Under the pieces are notes generated by a model. It searched no databases, had not been told where the DNA came from, and worked only from the letters and a program-made list of their open reading frames with translations. Positions 33,000 through 43,051 of a stretch of DNA of 64,000 bases are shown here, piece after piece (the first letter of the stretch is position 1; each line of letters opens with the position of its first letter). This stretch comes from Ichthyophis bannanicus (taxonomy: Eukaryota; Chordata; Amphibia; Gymnophiona; Ichthyophiidae), in assembly GCA_033557465.1 (NCBI GenBank), contig CM066041.1, positions 157,703,532 to 157,767,531 on the forward strand, written 5' to 3'. Position numbers and translations under genes: made by a program.

Positions 33000-33117
33000 T
33001 CCTTATCGTCCCTCCATGGGAGTTATGCCCTATCACCAGCAGATGGAGACTGAGAACATTAGTTTTCATGTCACACTATCAGGGATCTGTGCATATCTGT
33101 TCAATCCAGTATTTCTC
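33000..33117 (+). repeat. DIRS I left inverted terminal repeat
   Basis: Starts TTCCTTATCGTCC; matches the reverse complement of 61228-61396 (GGAGACTGAGAAC, the GTCACACTAT block, GATCTGTGCATATC). The internal complementary region at 47150 predicts the same start. Confidence 0.78.
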
Positions 33118-33140
33118 AGTCTCCAGCAGATGGTGATGAG

Positions 33141-33899
33141 CTTCTGTGCAGTCTGGACTCTGCTGAGACAAATTATTTAAAAAAAAAATCTGAAGAAAGG
33201 AGTTGGTGTGTGCTGTTAATTCAGTATTTGGCTATTTTGGGGTACACAAGCTGGTGATCTGTGTCCCTCCCCCCCTCGTTCCCCACTTCGCATGCCAGGG
33301 TATCCCGTTGAGACATCTGGGAGTCCCCCGTTCTTCCTCCTCCAACTTTTGGGAGGGGGCCCAATGGATTTTTCTGTGGCAAGGCCTGGCTCTTTAATTT
33401 TTAGAGTGTAAAAAAAAAAAAGACACCAGCTTTGATTATTTGCTGCGATGATGAGGGAACACCAGACTGAAGTGGTCTGGTTGTCAGTGATTTCTCTGCA
33501 GTAGTGAGGTGAGAACAACATTAGTTGCTTTTGCGCCTGTAGGTGCGGTTCCGGCTTTCAGCATGCCGTCAGCTCCAGCCTGCGTGGCTCCACAGTCAGC
33601 TTTCGGCAGTGGGTTTTTGCTACAGGTGTGTGTTGGAGGAAGATTTCCTTCAGGGAACCAGGGCTCCCGAGTATAGAGGCACCCTCAACATCGGAAGACG
33701 ATTTAAATGTCAGGCAAGTTCCTTCCCAGCCATAGAATCCTGTGGTTTTGGCGGGAAACACATTCTCATGATTGAAGCAGGGGAAAGAGAAGCAGGAGAG
33801 CTCTCTGGAGACATGTTGATAGCTCTGGGTCCCCCAGAGGAGCAGAGATTGAGATCTGATACCTCCAAGGAGTGCCTATAGCACCAGGGCTACCTTTTT
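33141..33899. other. DIRS I 5' leader
   Basis: Sequence between the left ITR and gag, in the position of the untranslated leader of G and K. It contains a poly(A) run at about 33408-33421 and no clear protein frame. Confidence 0.45.
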
Positions 33900-33982
33900 T
33901 GCCAGAATTTGTTATTGTTGAACCAGGCTTTCTGCATAAAGCAGGGCCTTGTGCAGAGTTCTCCTTATAGTGTGAGTGCTAA

Positions 33983-34110
33983 GAACATAAGATATGCCAT
34001 ACTGGGTCAGACCAAGGTCCATCAAGCCCAGTATACTGTTTCCAACAGTGGCCAATCTAGGTCATACGTACCTAGCAGTTTCCCCAAGACAGAATAGAGG
34101 AGCCAGCATC
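33983..34110 (-). mobile_element. CR1 3'-end fragment
   Basis: Read on the minus strand this is the CR1 3' end seen in E2 (43085-43219): CTAGATTGGCCACTGTTGG, ACCTTGGTCTGACCCAGTAT and a CTTATGTTCTT tail. About 125 bp are present. Confidence 0.85.
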
Positions 34111-34436
34111 TACTGCCAAAGAGCTCAGAGAACCTGCAGCTAAGTGCCATGGGGTGGAGGATGGTGTTTCGGATGACCATGGTTCAGTCCTTTCAGGGGC
34201 TTATGAGGATTTTCTGGAAGGTCCGTCTGGGCGCTTGGGAGAACCCTCAGGAGCAGCACTTGAGGAAGGTGAAATTACACGAGGGGAGGACCCCTCCATC
34301 ATTAGGGTCCTTCGTCAGGAGAATTGGCGATGCTAATTGCTCAGTCCATAGTGGCGCTTAATATCCCTCATGGGTCTGCAGTGAAGGAAGAGACCCTGAA
34401 GGACCCCTTGCTGCAGGGTATTCGGAATCCTCATTT

Positions 34437-34663
34437 GTTAAGTTTAAGTTCCAACTCAAGACCCATCTCTTTAGAAAGGCTTTCGATCCTCCCCCCCCCC
34501 CCGACTCTCTACTACCTGCCCTAATCTCCTTTGCACATTTCTCTTTTCCCCCTACTCCTTTCTTATGAGTGAATATATTCTGTCTTTTGTATATACCATT
34601 GGAGTTCCTTTCGAAGGGTGGTATATCAAACTTTTAATAAATATAAATATAAACATAAACATG
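34437..34663 (+). mobile_element. L2 LINE 3'-end fragment
   Basis: Begins with the C-terminal L2 ORF2 block KFQLKTHLFRKAFD, followed by a poly(C) stretch at 34493-34503, then GGTGGTATATCAAACTTTTA and an AATAAATATAAATA tail. The coding tail is only about 20 codons. The SINE follows directly. Confidence 0.75.
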
Positions 34664-34895
34664 AGTGGAGGAGTAGCCTCATGGTTAAAGCACTGGCTTG
34701 GTAACCAAGAAACCAGGGTTCCATTCCCACTAGCACTCCATGTGGCCTTGGGCAAGTCATTTAACCCTTCATTGTCTCAGAAGAAAGGCCTGGCAATCTA
34801 CTTCTGATCACACTGCCAAGAAAACCCAGGAGCTGCTGGGTCGCCAGGAGTGAGCATTGACTCAAAGGGACACATTGCATTTGCAAACATAAACA
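34664..34895 (+). mobile_element. tRNA-derived SINE with LINE-like 3' end
   Basis: The first 75 bases look like a tRNA-type promoter: an A-box-like TAGCCTCATGG and a B-box-like GGTTCCATTCC. The middle, CCTTGGGCAAGTCATTTAACC, matches the core of MIR-like CORE-SINEs. The end, with GCCAAGAAAACCCAGGAG and GGGTCGCCAGGAGT, resembles RTE/BovB-type 3' ends, which would be the mobilising partner. It is not a tRNA gene because the anticodon arm and acceptor do not fold. Inserted at the tail of the L2 fragment. Confidence 0.65.
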
Positions 34896-35194
34896 AAATC
34901 CTTTCCGCTGCCTAGTGTCATTAAGGAGATGATTGAAGCAGAATAGGAGGTGTTGGAGGCCAGGTTATGGAACAGGAGGTCTATGGCGCACCCATACAGA
35001 ATTATGCCAGAAGAAAAGGACGGCCTCAGGCTACCTCGGTAGTTACCAAGAAGACTATGATTCTGGTAGAGGGTGGAGCAGCACTGAAAGATGCCCAAGA
35101 TCAGAAACTATTAACGGTGTTAAAGCAGTCTTTCGAAATCACTGCCCTGGAGCCTATCAGGGTCATTCTAAGGCAGGAATAGTGGGGATGGATG

Positions 35195-35775
35195 CCTTTT
35201 TCCCGGTCCCGTCTACCTTTCTTGCGTCTTGTACGGGGAAGGTAGATGGGGGTGGGAAAGGGGTGGATCAGTGGTGGCATTAGGGTGGGCAGTGGGCGGT
35301 GGTCTGCTCCGGACATACAGGGCCCATTCTAATGTCGACCCTGCATGTCCGGGGCCGGCAACATGCATGGGGAACTTATTCCACTTCCGAGGTGGAATAA
35401 GTTCCCCTAGTCGCCAGGGATTGGCAGGCCCAGGGCGCAGATGGGATGGGGGGGCTGAGGACATTCCCTGCAGCCCGATCCTGGCCTTTGGAGGCCAGAT
35501 CGGGGGTTGGGCTGCTGGGAATCAGCTTCAGGAGCCAGCAGCCGGGGATTGCGGCTCTTCAATGGAGCCGCGGTGCCATGGCAACTGGATGCCATGGCAC
35601 AGCGGCTCCATTGACGAGCCCTGACTGAGTTAGCTGTGGAAGGCTTGTACATGCAGGCCAAACAGAATCAGGGTCCCAGCCTGTACGTACAGGCCTATTT
35701 GCGATTCTGATCCCGCGGAGCTAGACGTGCCCTGCAGGATCAGAATTGTGATCCTCTCTGTGCGTCCGGTTCTCC
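35195..35775. repeat. GC-rich hairpin-rich segment
   Basis: About 580 bp of GC-rich sequence between the gag remnant of I and the left end of C2. It holds several strong hairpins: GGGGAACTTATTCCAC with its complement at 35368-35407 (16-bp stem, 7-nt loop), and TGGAGCCGC...GTGCCATGGCA with complement at 35562-35612. No long protein frame is convincing. It could be a small non-autonomous transposon; I do not recognise it. Confidence 0.5.
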
Positions 35776-36204
35776 GGGAACAAGCAGGAAGTCACATATG
35801 GGTGACAAGCAGGAAGTCACATATGGGTAACGTCAGCTATGATGGAACCCTCACAGGAGCATCCCCCGTTTTCAAAGAAAGCCTTTGGGAGATGCTACCA
35901 CGCATGCGTTGTCCCCATCCCACCCAAGGGTGCCATCTTGCTCAGTCTCCTTTTTTCCACGAAACGCTTCAGACATTCGTCTGGCTTGTCCCTGGAAAAA
36001 GTTTATTTTTTCCCTCCGAATTTCATACTCGCCTCCAGTATCGCAGCGGTACTCTTCTCGCCACCTGACCTTGCTGCCTCGGCATCATTTGGGCCTGTTT
36101 TTGTAATATTTATGTTTCTTTAATTTCTGGCGTCTTTACGTCTTTCTGGCAGCCCAGCGAGTCTTTGACCTCACAGGGGTACTTTTTTCCCCCTGTGGTA
36201 CCAG

Positions 36205-38138
36205 TGGCTTTAAGAAGTGTGATTGGTGCTCAAAACTTATGTCTTTGACAGACACACATGACTGCTGTCTCTGCTTTCTTAGGCCAGACCATGACTCGGC
36301 AGCATGCGGTCTTTGCAAGAGGATGGTCCAGCAAGGCCCTCAAGAGCTGCCAGCAGCGGCACAATAAGTTTTTCCCCGAGTCCCCGGTGCCTCCGAAGAC
36401 CAGGGCCTTGTCTGAAGCCTCGACACCTTGAATGGACCCTTATGAGCCCGAGCCCCATCGTAGGTCTTCAGAAAGGGGGTCTCCCTCGAGGGAACCCCGG
36501 AAGAAGAAGAAGCCCTTGAAGGCGGCGTCCATGGATGGATCTGACCGGCCAGGTGCCCGCAGAGCCAGGTCCCGCAGTCTGAGACGCTCATCTGAGGCAT
36601 CTGAGAAAGAGCAGCCTGCAAAGGTTCCCAAGAAGGATTTGACCTTGGACTGGCCTCGGTCCCCAGACACCATCCTCATCGAGGATTCCCCTTCAGGGGA
36701 GCCGGCGCCAGGCTCCTCGGTGCCCGTGCCAAAGGCTGCGGAGCCTTCTGGCCTGGAGTCCAGAATGGCAGCCCTGGAGTGCAGTTTGTCTGCTTTCATG
36801 GACCAGCAGTGGGTGCTGTTGTCCGGTACGACCAGTTCATCCACCCCGACCACCGGGCCCTCGATGTCAAAGATGTCCCCAGAGGCTGAGCCGATCCTTG
36901 AGGTCCTTCGGCCTCAAGTTGATCCTCAGCCGAGGTCTCGATTCGGTTCCCGCTCAACGGGACCACGATCATCATCAGTAAGTGTGACGGGCACCGGCCG
37001 CGGAGTATCGGAAGCCCAGAGGCCTGCGGAGCAGCCTTCCTTCGAGTCCTCAACGGACTACTCTGAGTGAGAGACTGAGGATGAGGAGTCCCCCAATACC
37101 AGTCGCCACCGTGACATCCCATCAGACTCTCCCATCTTGGAGCCTCGACAGCGGTCCCCACCGGAGGATATGGGCTTCCTTGATTTTGTCAAGGATATGT
37201 CAAGGCCCTGGCGTTCTCTATGGAGTCTGAGGAGGACCCTCGGGTGGATAAGTTGGAAATCCTCCAGTATGAGGTTCCTCCAAGGGAATCGCTCACGGTG
37301 CTCATCCCTCCCATCCTGGAACGGCTGATGCTCCGTATGTGAGAGACACCGGTGTCAGTCCCGATGGTGAGCAAACAGCTCGACTCGATCTATCGAGTCT
37401 GCCAGAGCCCGGGCTTCCAGAAATCACAGCTGCCACATAGCTCCATGGTGGTGGAGTCAGCCATGCGTCGACTGAAAAGCCAGAAGACACACTCCTTGGT
37501 GCCCCCTGTCAGGGAGGCCTGCACCTTGGACGCCCTCAGCAGAAAGTGTTACCAGGGCTCATCAGCAGCATCCAGGGCTACCAGCTGTACATGGGCATTT
37601 ACCTGAGGGAACTGGCAAAGGAACTCGCCAGTTCTCAGCTGGTCTCTCTGAGGAACTCCTGCAGTGGTTCAAGCACCTGGCTAAGGCAGTCCGTGAGTGC
37701 TCCAAGTTCATGTCTCGGGTGGCCTATGACGGGTTCGAGTCGGCGGCTTGAGTAGCGGTGGTGGGCATCGGTGCATGATGCCAGGCTTGGCTACAATCGT
37801 CCGACCTCGAGCAGTGGGTTCAGGACAAATTGGTCAATGTACCATGCCAAGGAGAGAACCTCTTTAGTAAACCCATGACCAACCAGGCTGCCGAGCTGGA
37901 GACCGAGTTTATGATGAGGACCAGGCTCTCTAAAAAGACCGCTGCCCCTCCCCAACAGAAGGGCTTGGGTAAAAAATCCTTCTACCCGAGGAAAGGGGCT
38001 GCTTACAGAAACTACCCACCTTTTCAGGCCTCCCTGGCTCCCCAACAGGGTCAGCAGGCCAAGGGACATGGGCATGGCCCTCGTAAGCAGAAGGCTCCAA
38101 ACTCCCAGGCTCCGGCCCAGCCAGGGGGGAGTTTTTGA
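36205..38138 (+). pseudogene. DIRS C2 gag-like ORF1, decayed
   Basis: The N-terminus carries the zinc-binding module of this group: KKCDWCSKLMSLTDTHDC, then CLCFLRPDHDSAACGLCKR (C-x2-C ... H-x2-C-x2-C ... H ... C-x2-C). A Ser/Pro/Arg-rich middle follows, open at 36432-37070. The C-terminal conserved part is QKSQLPHSSMVVESAMRRLK near 37410-37475, then FSKPMTNQAAELETEF near 37860. Stops and frameshifts occur near 36430, 37070, 37550 and 37750. The gag stop (TTTTTGA at 38138) overlaps the pol frame. Confidence 0.72.
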
Positions 38139-38653
38139 CTCCTTGAACATAGCCTCTCTACCCCAAGGAGATCAGCAGTCCACAGGGGGACGTCTGGCCC
38201 ATTATTCCCAGAGGTGGTTGACCATCACCACAGACTCCTGGGCACTTCGGGTGATCAGGGAGGGCTACCTCCTCCACCTGACTCAGACACCTCCCCCTTA
38301 CTTTCCGGGAGAGCCCCTCAGGTCTCCCTTCCACCGGGACCTTCTACTGAAAGAGTTGGCAGGTCTTCGAGGACAAAGCAGTGGAACTGGTGCCCCACCA
38401 TCTCAAGGGCCACACCCACCCACCCCTGGGATAATCATAGCTTTATAGGTACTTACACATCTTAAACGACAGAAGGTGCTTTCAGGTGAAGCTCATTACC
38501 CAAATCAGTCATACATTAAGGACCTGAGATTAATTAAGCTTCAGGTGAACAAGGTATATTAAACGTATTAGGTACAGTTTTATTAGTATAAATACCCATA
38601 GCAACCCCTAGTAAGTAAGAACTTAAAGGTCTAGACACAAACTTAAAACTAAG

Positions 38654-39574
38654 ATGCAGACAGCAGTCCAGCAGCGGGATGGGGGCTTTCCAGTCTTTTG
38701 CATTGAGTGTCACATGTATGATTTTCTCCCAGTTGGTGAGAGGTCTTACGTGTGCACTAGGTGCAAGGAGCTCTTTGCTCTCAGGGAACAAGTCCGTTCT
38801 CTAGAGGCTAAAGTAGCAGACATGGAAAACATAAGACAGACAGAGAGGTACATAGACGAGACCTACAGGGATATAGTCCTGAAGTCCCACCTCCAGTCTG
38901 GCAGCACCCCTGTTGCCATGGAGGAGAGAGGTCACGTGACAGGAGAGCATCACCCTGGTGTGGCAGGAAGTGATCCTGTAACTAGGACCTGTCCTCCAGG
39001 TGATGTAAAACCCTCTCACACCGAGGACGTTTCTCCAGGGCCATGTGCCCATGAGGGAAGGGTTAGGACAGCCATTATAGTTGGTGATTCGATCATTAGG
39101 CATGTAGATAGCTGGGTGGCTGGTGGACGTGAGGATCGCCTGGTAACATGCCTGCCTGGTGCGAAGGTAGCGGACCTCACGCGCCACCTAGATAAGATCT
39201 TAGATAGTGCTGGGGAGGAGTCTGCTGTCTTGGTACATGTCGGTACCAATGACATAGGAAAATATGGTAGGGAGGTTCTGGAGGCAAAATTTAGGCTTTT
39301 AGGTAGGAAATTGAAATCCAGAACTTCCATGGTAGCATTTTCCGAAATGCTTCCTGTTCCACGCGCAGGACCCAAAAGGCAGGCAGAGCTCCGGAGTCTC
39401 AATGCGTGGATGAGACAATGGTGCAGAGATGAGGGTTTTGGATTTGTTAGGAACTGGGGAACATTCTGGGGAAAGGAGGGGCTCTTCCGAAGGGATGGGC
39501 TTCACCTTAACCGGGATTGTACCAGGCTGCTGGCATTAACCTTTAAAAAGGAGATAGAGCAGCTTTTAAACTAG
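38654..39574 (+). CDS. CR1 E2 ORF1: zinc module plus SGNH esterase
   Basis: Intact 306-residue ORF1. Residues 16-37 form a zinc-ribbon-like module (CIEC ... CTRC). A short charged coiled-coil-like segment follows (about 40-75), then a variable linker. Residues about 138-296 form an SGNH/GDSL-type esterase domain: block I VGDSIIRH with the nucleophile Ser146, block III HVGTNDIG (Asn199) and block V RRDGLHLN with Asp281 and His284. Esterase-type ORF1 proteins are known from CR1/L2-clade LINEs, where they are thought to bind RNA and possibly membranes. Start chosen at the first ATG, 35 bp before ORF2. All catalytic residues look preserved. Confidence 0.88.
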   Translation: MQTAVQQRDGGFPVFCIECHMYDFLPVGERSYVCTRCKELFALREQVRSLEAKVADMENIRQTERYIDETYRDIVLKSHLQSGSTPVAMEERGHVTGEHHPGVAGSDPVTRTCPPGDVKPSHTEDVSPGPCAHEGRVRTAIIVGDSIIRHVDSWVAGGREDRLVTCLPGAKVADLTRHLDKILDSAGEESAVLVHVGTNDIGKYGREVLEAKFRLLGRKLKSRTSMVAFSEMLPVPRAGPKRQAELRSLNAWMRQWCRDEGFGFVRNWGTFWGKEGLFRRDGLHLNRDCTRLLALTFKKEIEQLLN

Positions 39575-39609
39575 ATATTAGGGGAAAGCCGATAGTCGCC
39601 CAAGAGCGG

Positions 39610-42600
39610 ATGGTTCGGAAGAATGTATCCTTGAAGGATACTACCAAAAGCAGAGAGGTTCCACAAAAGAGTAAAGTAGCCCAAATGCCCTCCAGTATGG
39701 AGCAGACAGAGCTTAAAGATCCCAATTTACCCATGTCTAACAATAGCCAAATTAACATGAATAAAATACATTCTCTAAAATGCTTGTATGCAAATGCTAG
39801 ACGTCTAAAGAATAAGATGGGAGAGTTAGAATATATAGCACTAAATGAAAGGTTAGATATGATTGGAATATCAGAGACATGGTGGAAGGAGGACAACCAG
39901 TCGGACACTGTGATACCTGGGTACAAACTATATCGTAATGATAGAGCTGATCAAATTGGTGGAAGGGTTGCGCTCTATGTTAGAGAGGGCATTGACTCAG
40001 AAAGGATTAAAGTTTTGCAGGAAACAAAACCTACTGTAGAATCTATATGGATTGAAATTCCATATAAAAGGGGGAAGGCAATGGCAGTGGGGGTGTACTA
40101 TCGAGCACCTGGCCAGAATGACCAAATGGATGATGAAATGCTCAAAGAAATCAAGGAAGCTAACAAAGGTTACAGCGCAGTAATAATAATGGGTGATTTC
40201 AATTACCCCGGTATCGACTGGGTCAGTGTCACGTCAGGACATGCTAGGGAGATAAAGTTCCTAGATGAAATAAATGACTGCTTCTTGGAGCAGCTGGTTC
40301 ATGAACCGACCAGAGGGGAAGCCATATTAGACCTAGTCCTTAGTGGAACACCAGATCTAGTGCAAGAGATAAGGGTGTTGGGGCCACTTGGCAATAGTGA
40401 TCATAGCATGATCGCCTTTGATTTAATTAGTGGAGGAGGGATAGTAAGGAAATCCACAGTACTACCTTTTAACTTTCGAAAGGGAGACTATGATAAAATG
40501 AGGAAAACAGTTAAGAAAAAACTAAAAGGAGCAGTTGCAAAGGTTAAAGACGTACATCAAGCTTGGGTGTTGTTGAAAAATACTATCTTGGAAGCCCAGA
40601 CTAGCTGTATTCCACGCTTTAAGAAAAGTGGAAGGAAGTCCAAAAAACTGCCAGCATGGTTTAAAGGGGAGGTCAGAGAGGCTGTTGTTGCCAAAAAAGC
40701 ATCTTTCAGGAAATGGAAAAAAGAGCCAAACGACGAAACCTGGAAACAGCACAAGCACTGTCAAGTCAAATGCAAGGCATTGATAAGGCAGGCAAAGAGA
40801 GAATTTGAGAAGAAGCTTGCTGCGGAAGGAAAAACGCGAAATAAAGACCTTTTCAAGTACATTCGTAGCAAAAAACCTGTGAGAGAGTCAGTTGGTCCAT
40901 TAGATGATAAAGGGGTTAAAGGAGCACTAAGAGGCGACAAGGCGATAGCGGAGAGACTGAATGAATTCTTTGCTTTGGTCTTTACTGAGGAAGATGTAGG
41001 GAGGTTACCCATGACTGAAGTGGTATTTAAAGGTGCTGAAGAATTGAAGGAAATATCGATACATCAGGAAGATGTCTTACAACTATTAGATAAACTGAAG
41101 AGTAGCAAATCACCTGGGCCGGATGGTATACATCCAAGGGTGTTGAAAGAACTGAAATATGAGATTGCAGACCTGCTATCAGTAATCTGTGAACTATCAT
41201 TAAAATCATCTCTAATACCTGAAGATTGGAGGATCGCCAATGTAACACCAATTTTTAAAAAGGGTTCCAGGGGTGATCCGGGAAACTACAGACCGGTGAG
41301 CCTGACGTCAGTACCAGGAAAAATGGTAGAAACCATCATAAAGAATAAAATTACTCAGCATGTAGATAGTCACAACCTAATGGGAGACAGCCAACATGGC
41401 TTTAGACAAGGAAGATCTTGTCTTACTAATCTGTTATGTTTTTTTGAAGGAGTGAATAAACAGGTGGACAAAGGTGAGTCGGTTGATATTGTGTATCTGG
41501 ACTTTCAGAAAGCCTTTGACAAGGTCCCTCATCAGAGACTTTTGGCAAAACTAAAGAGTCATGGGATAGGAGGCAGTGTACTATTGTGGATCAGGAACTG
41601 GTTAAAAGATAGAAAGCAGAGGGTAGGGCTAAATGGCCAATTTTCCCAATGGAGAAAGGTGAATAGTGGTGTATCCCAGGGATCTGTGCTGGGTCCGCTG
41701 CTTTTTGACATATTCATAAATGACCTGGAAAGTGGAATAACGAATGAGGTTATCAGATTTGCAGATGACACAAAACTATTTAAAGTTGTTAAAACCCAAG
41801 AGGATTGTGAAAAATTGCAAGAGGATCTTGATAAATTGGAAGACTGGGCATCAAAATGGCAGATGAAATTTAATGTGGACAAGTGCAAGGTTATGCACCT
41901 AGGGAAGAACAACCCAAACTATGGTTACACGATGCAAGGTTCCACATTAGGAACCACCACCCAGGAAAAAGATTTAGGCGTCATTGTGGATACACAGAGC
42001 TAATCCAGATGACACCCCACAATAGGGACAGAAGGTCAGTAGCACAAAACACCTTGATAGTCCCAAGATCAATAACTCAATGCACCAAGTCAACATCCAA
42101 CAGGGCCTACAAATTTTATGCACCAATGATCTGGAATAACCTCCCCCACAACATCCGAGCAATCCCAGACATACTCCAATTCAGGAAGGCCTTGAAACAC
42201 TACCTCTTCCTCCTACATTACCCAGAAACCAATAGAAGCTCAGCACCAACTGCTGAAACCACCCAAATCTCCATTGTCTGAAACCAAAATGAGCACATGA
42301 CCAGTTTGTGAATTGTATATATTGTTATTGTTTATTGTATATAGTTCCCCTGTTAGCCAAGTTGAATTTCCTGTTCATATGTAAACACAAAGTACTATTG
42401 GAAATGTGTGTTTTCATTGTTTATTGTAAACCGCGCTGATGCTGAATAGCGCGGTATAAAAAAGATTATAAATAAATAAAACCCTCGGCCCAGTGTGCAG
42501 CGGCGGCCAAGAGAGCAAATAGAATGCTAGGTATGATAAGGAAAGGAATGGAAAATAAAACAAAAGATATTATAATGCCTCTATATCGTTCCATGGTGAG

Positions 42601-43051
42601 ACCGCACCTTGAATATTGTGTGCAATTCTGGTCGCCGTATCTTAAAAAGGATATAGCGATTTTAGAAAAGGTTCAGAGAAGAGCCACCAAAATGGTAAAG
42701 GGGATGGAAGGATACTCCTATGAAGAAAGGCTAAAAAGGTTAGGGCTCTTTAACCTGGAAAAGAGACGGCTGAGGGGAGATATGATAGAAGTCTATAAAT
42801 TAATGAACGGAGTGGAACGGGTAAACGTAGATCGATTGTTTACGTTATCAGAATATAGAAAGACTAGGGGACATGCAATGAAGCTACAGGGTAAACTATT
42901 TAAGACTAATAAAAGAAAATATTTTTTCACTCAACATGTAATCAAACTCTGGAATTTGTTACCGGAGGATGTAGTAAAGGCTGTTAGTGTAGCTGGGTTT
43001 AAAAAAGGTTTCGACAAGTTCCTGGAGGAAAGGTCCATAAACCATTATTAA
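39610..43051 (+). pseudogene. CR1 E2 ORF2: endonuclease-RT, interrupted
   Basis: Open for 794 codons to about 41992. Endonuclease: CLYANARRLKNKMGELEYIA, GISETWWKED, IMGDFNYPGIDW and GNSDHSMIAF, with all key residues. RT: GNYRPVSLTSVPGKMVE, QHGFRQGRSCLTNLL, IVYLDFQKAFDKVPHQ, GVSQGSVLGPLLFD (usual GVPQG with Pro to Ser) and RFADDTKLFKVV. An L2 tail at 41993-42480 then breaks the gene. The last part continues at 42481-43051 ([17 protein letters not shown] ... [10 protein letters not shown]). Apart from the insertion and the GVSQG change the frame is nearly clean. Confidence 0.87.
41993..42480 (+). mobile_element. L2 LINE 3'-end fragment inside CR1 E2
   Basis: Short L2 copy on the + strand. It codes for the ORF2 C-terminus (NTLIVPRSITQCTKSTSNRA, MIWNNLPHNIRAIPDILQFR), then a 3' UTR ending GCGCGGTATAAAAAAGATTA with an AATAAATAAA tail. 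It corresponds to the last part of the L2 at 51820-59286 and is somewhat diverged from it. Some CR1 bases at the junction (about 8) are missing compared with E3. Confidence 0.85.

Larger units (their letters stand above)
33900..35190 (+). pseudogene. DIRS I gag-like ORF1, decayed
   Basis: Gag remnants interrupted by three small insertions: a CR1 tail at 33983, an L2 tail at 34437 and a SINE at 34664. Readable blocks include an acidic stretch near 34154-34330, LIAQSIVALNIPHGSAVKEE and DPLLQGIRNPHLL near 34330-34440, then VIKEMIEAE after the SINE. The DPLLQG block is shared with K. The C-terminal part seen in K and G is missing where element C2 and the GC-rich piece begin. Confidence 0.55.

Noticed and set aside
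34664..34740. A tRNA gene
   Set aside because: Promoter boxes are present but cloverleaf pairing is poor and a SINE body follows; it is a tRNA-derived SINE head.
38654..39574. A host SGNH hydrolase gene
   Set aside because: Its position directly before a CR1 ORF2, the matching remnants in E1 and E3, and the lack of introns show it is CR1 ORF1.
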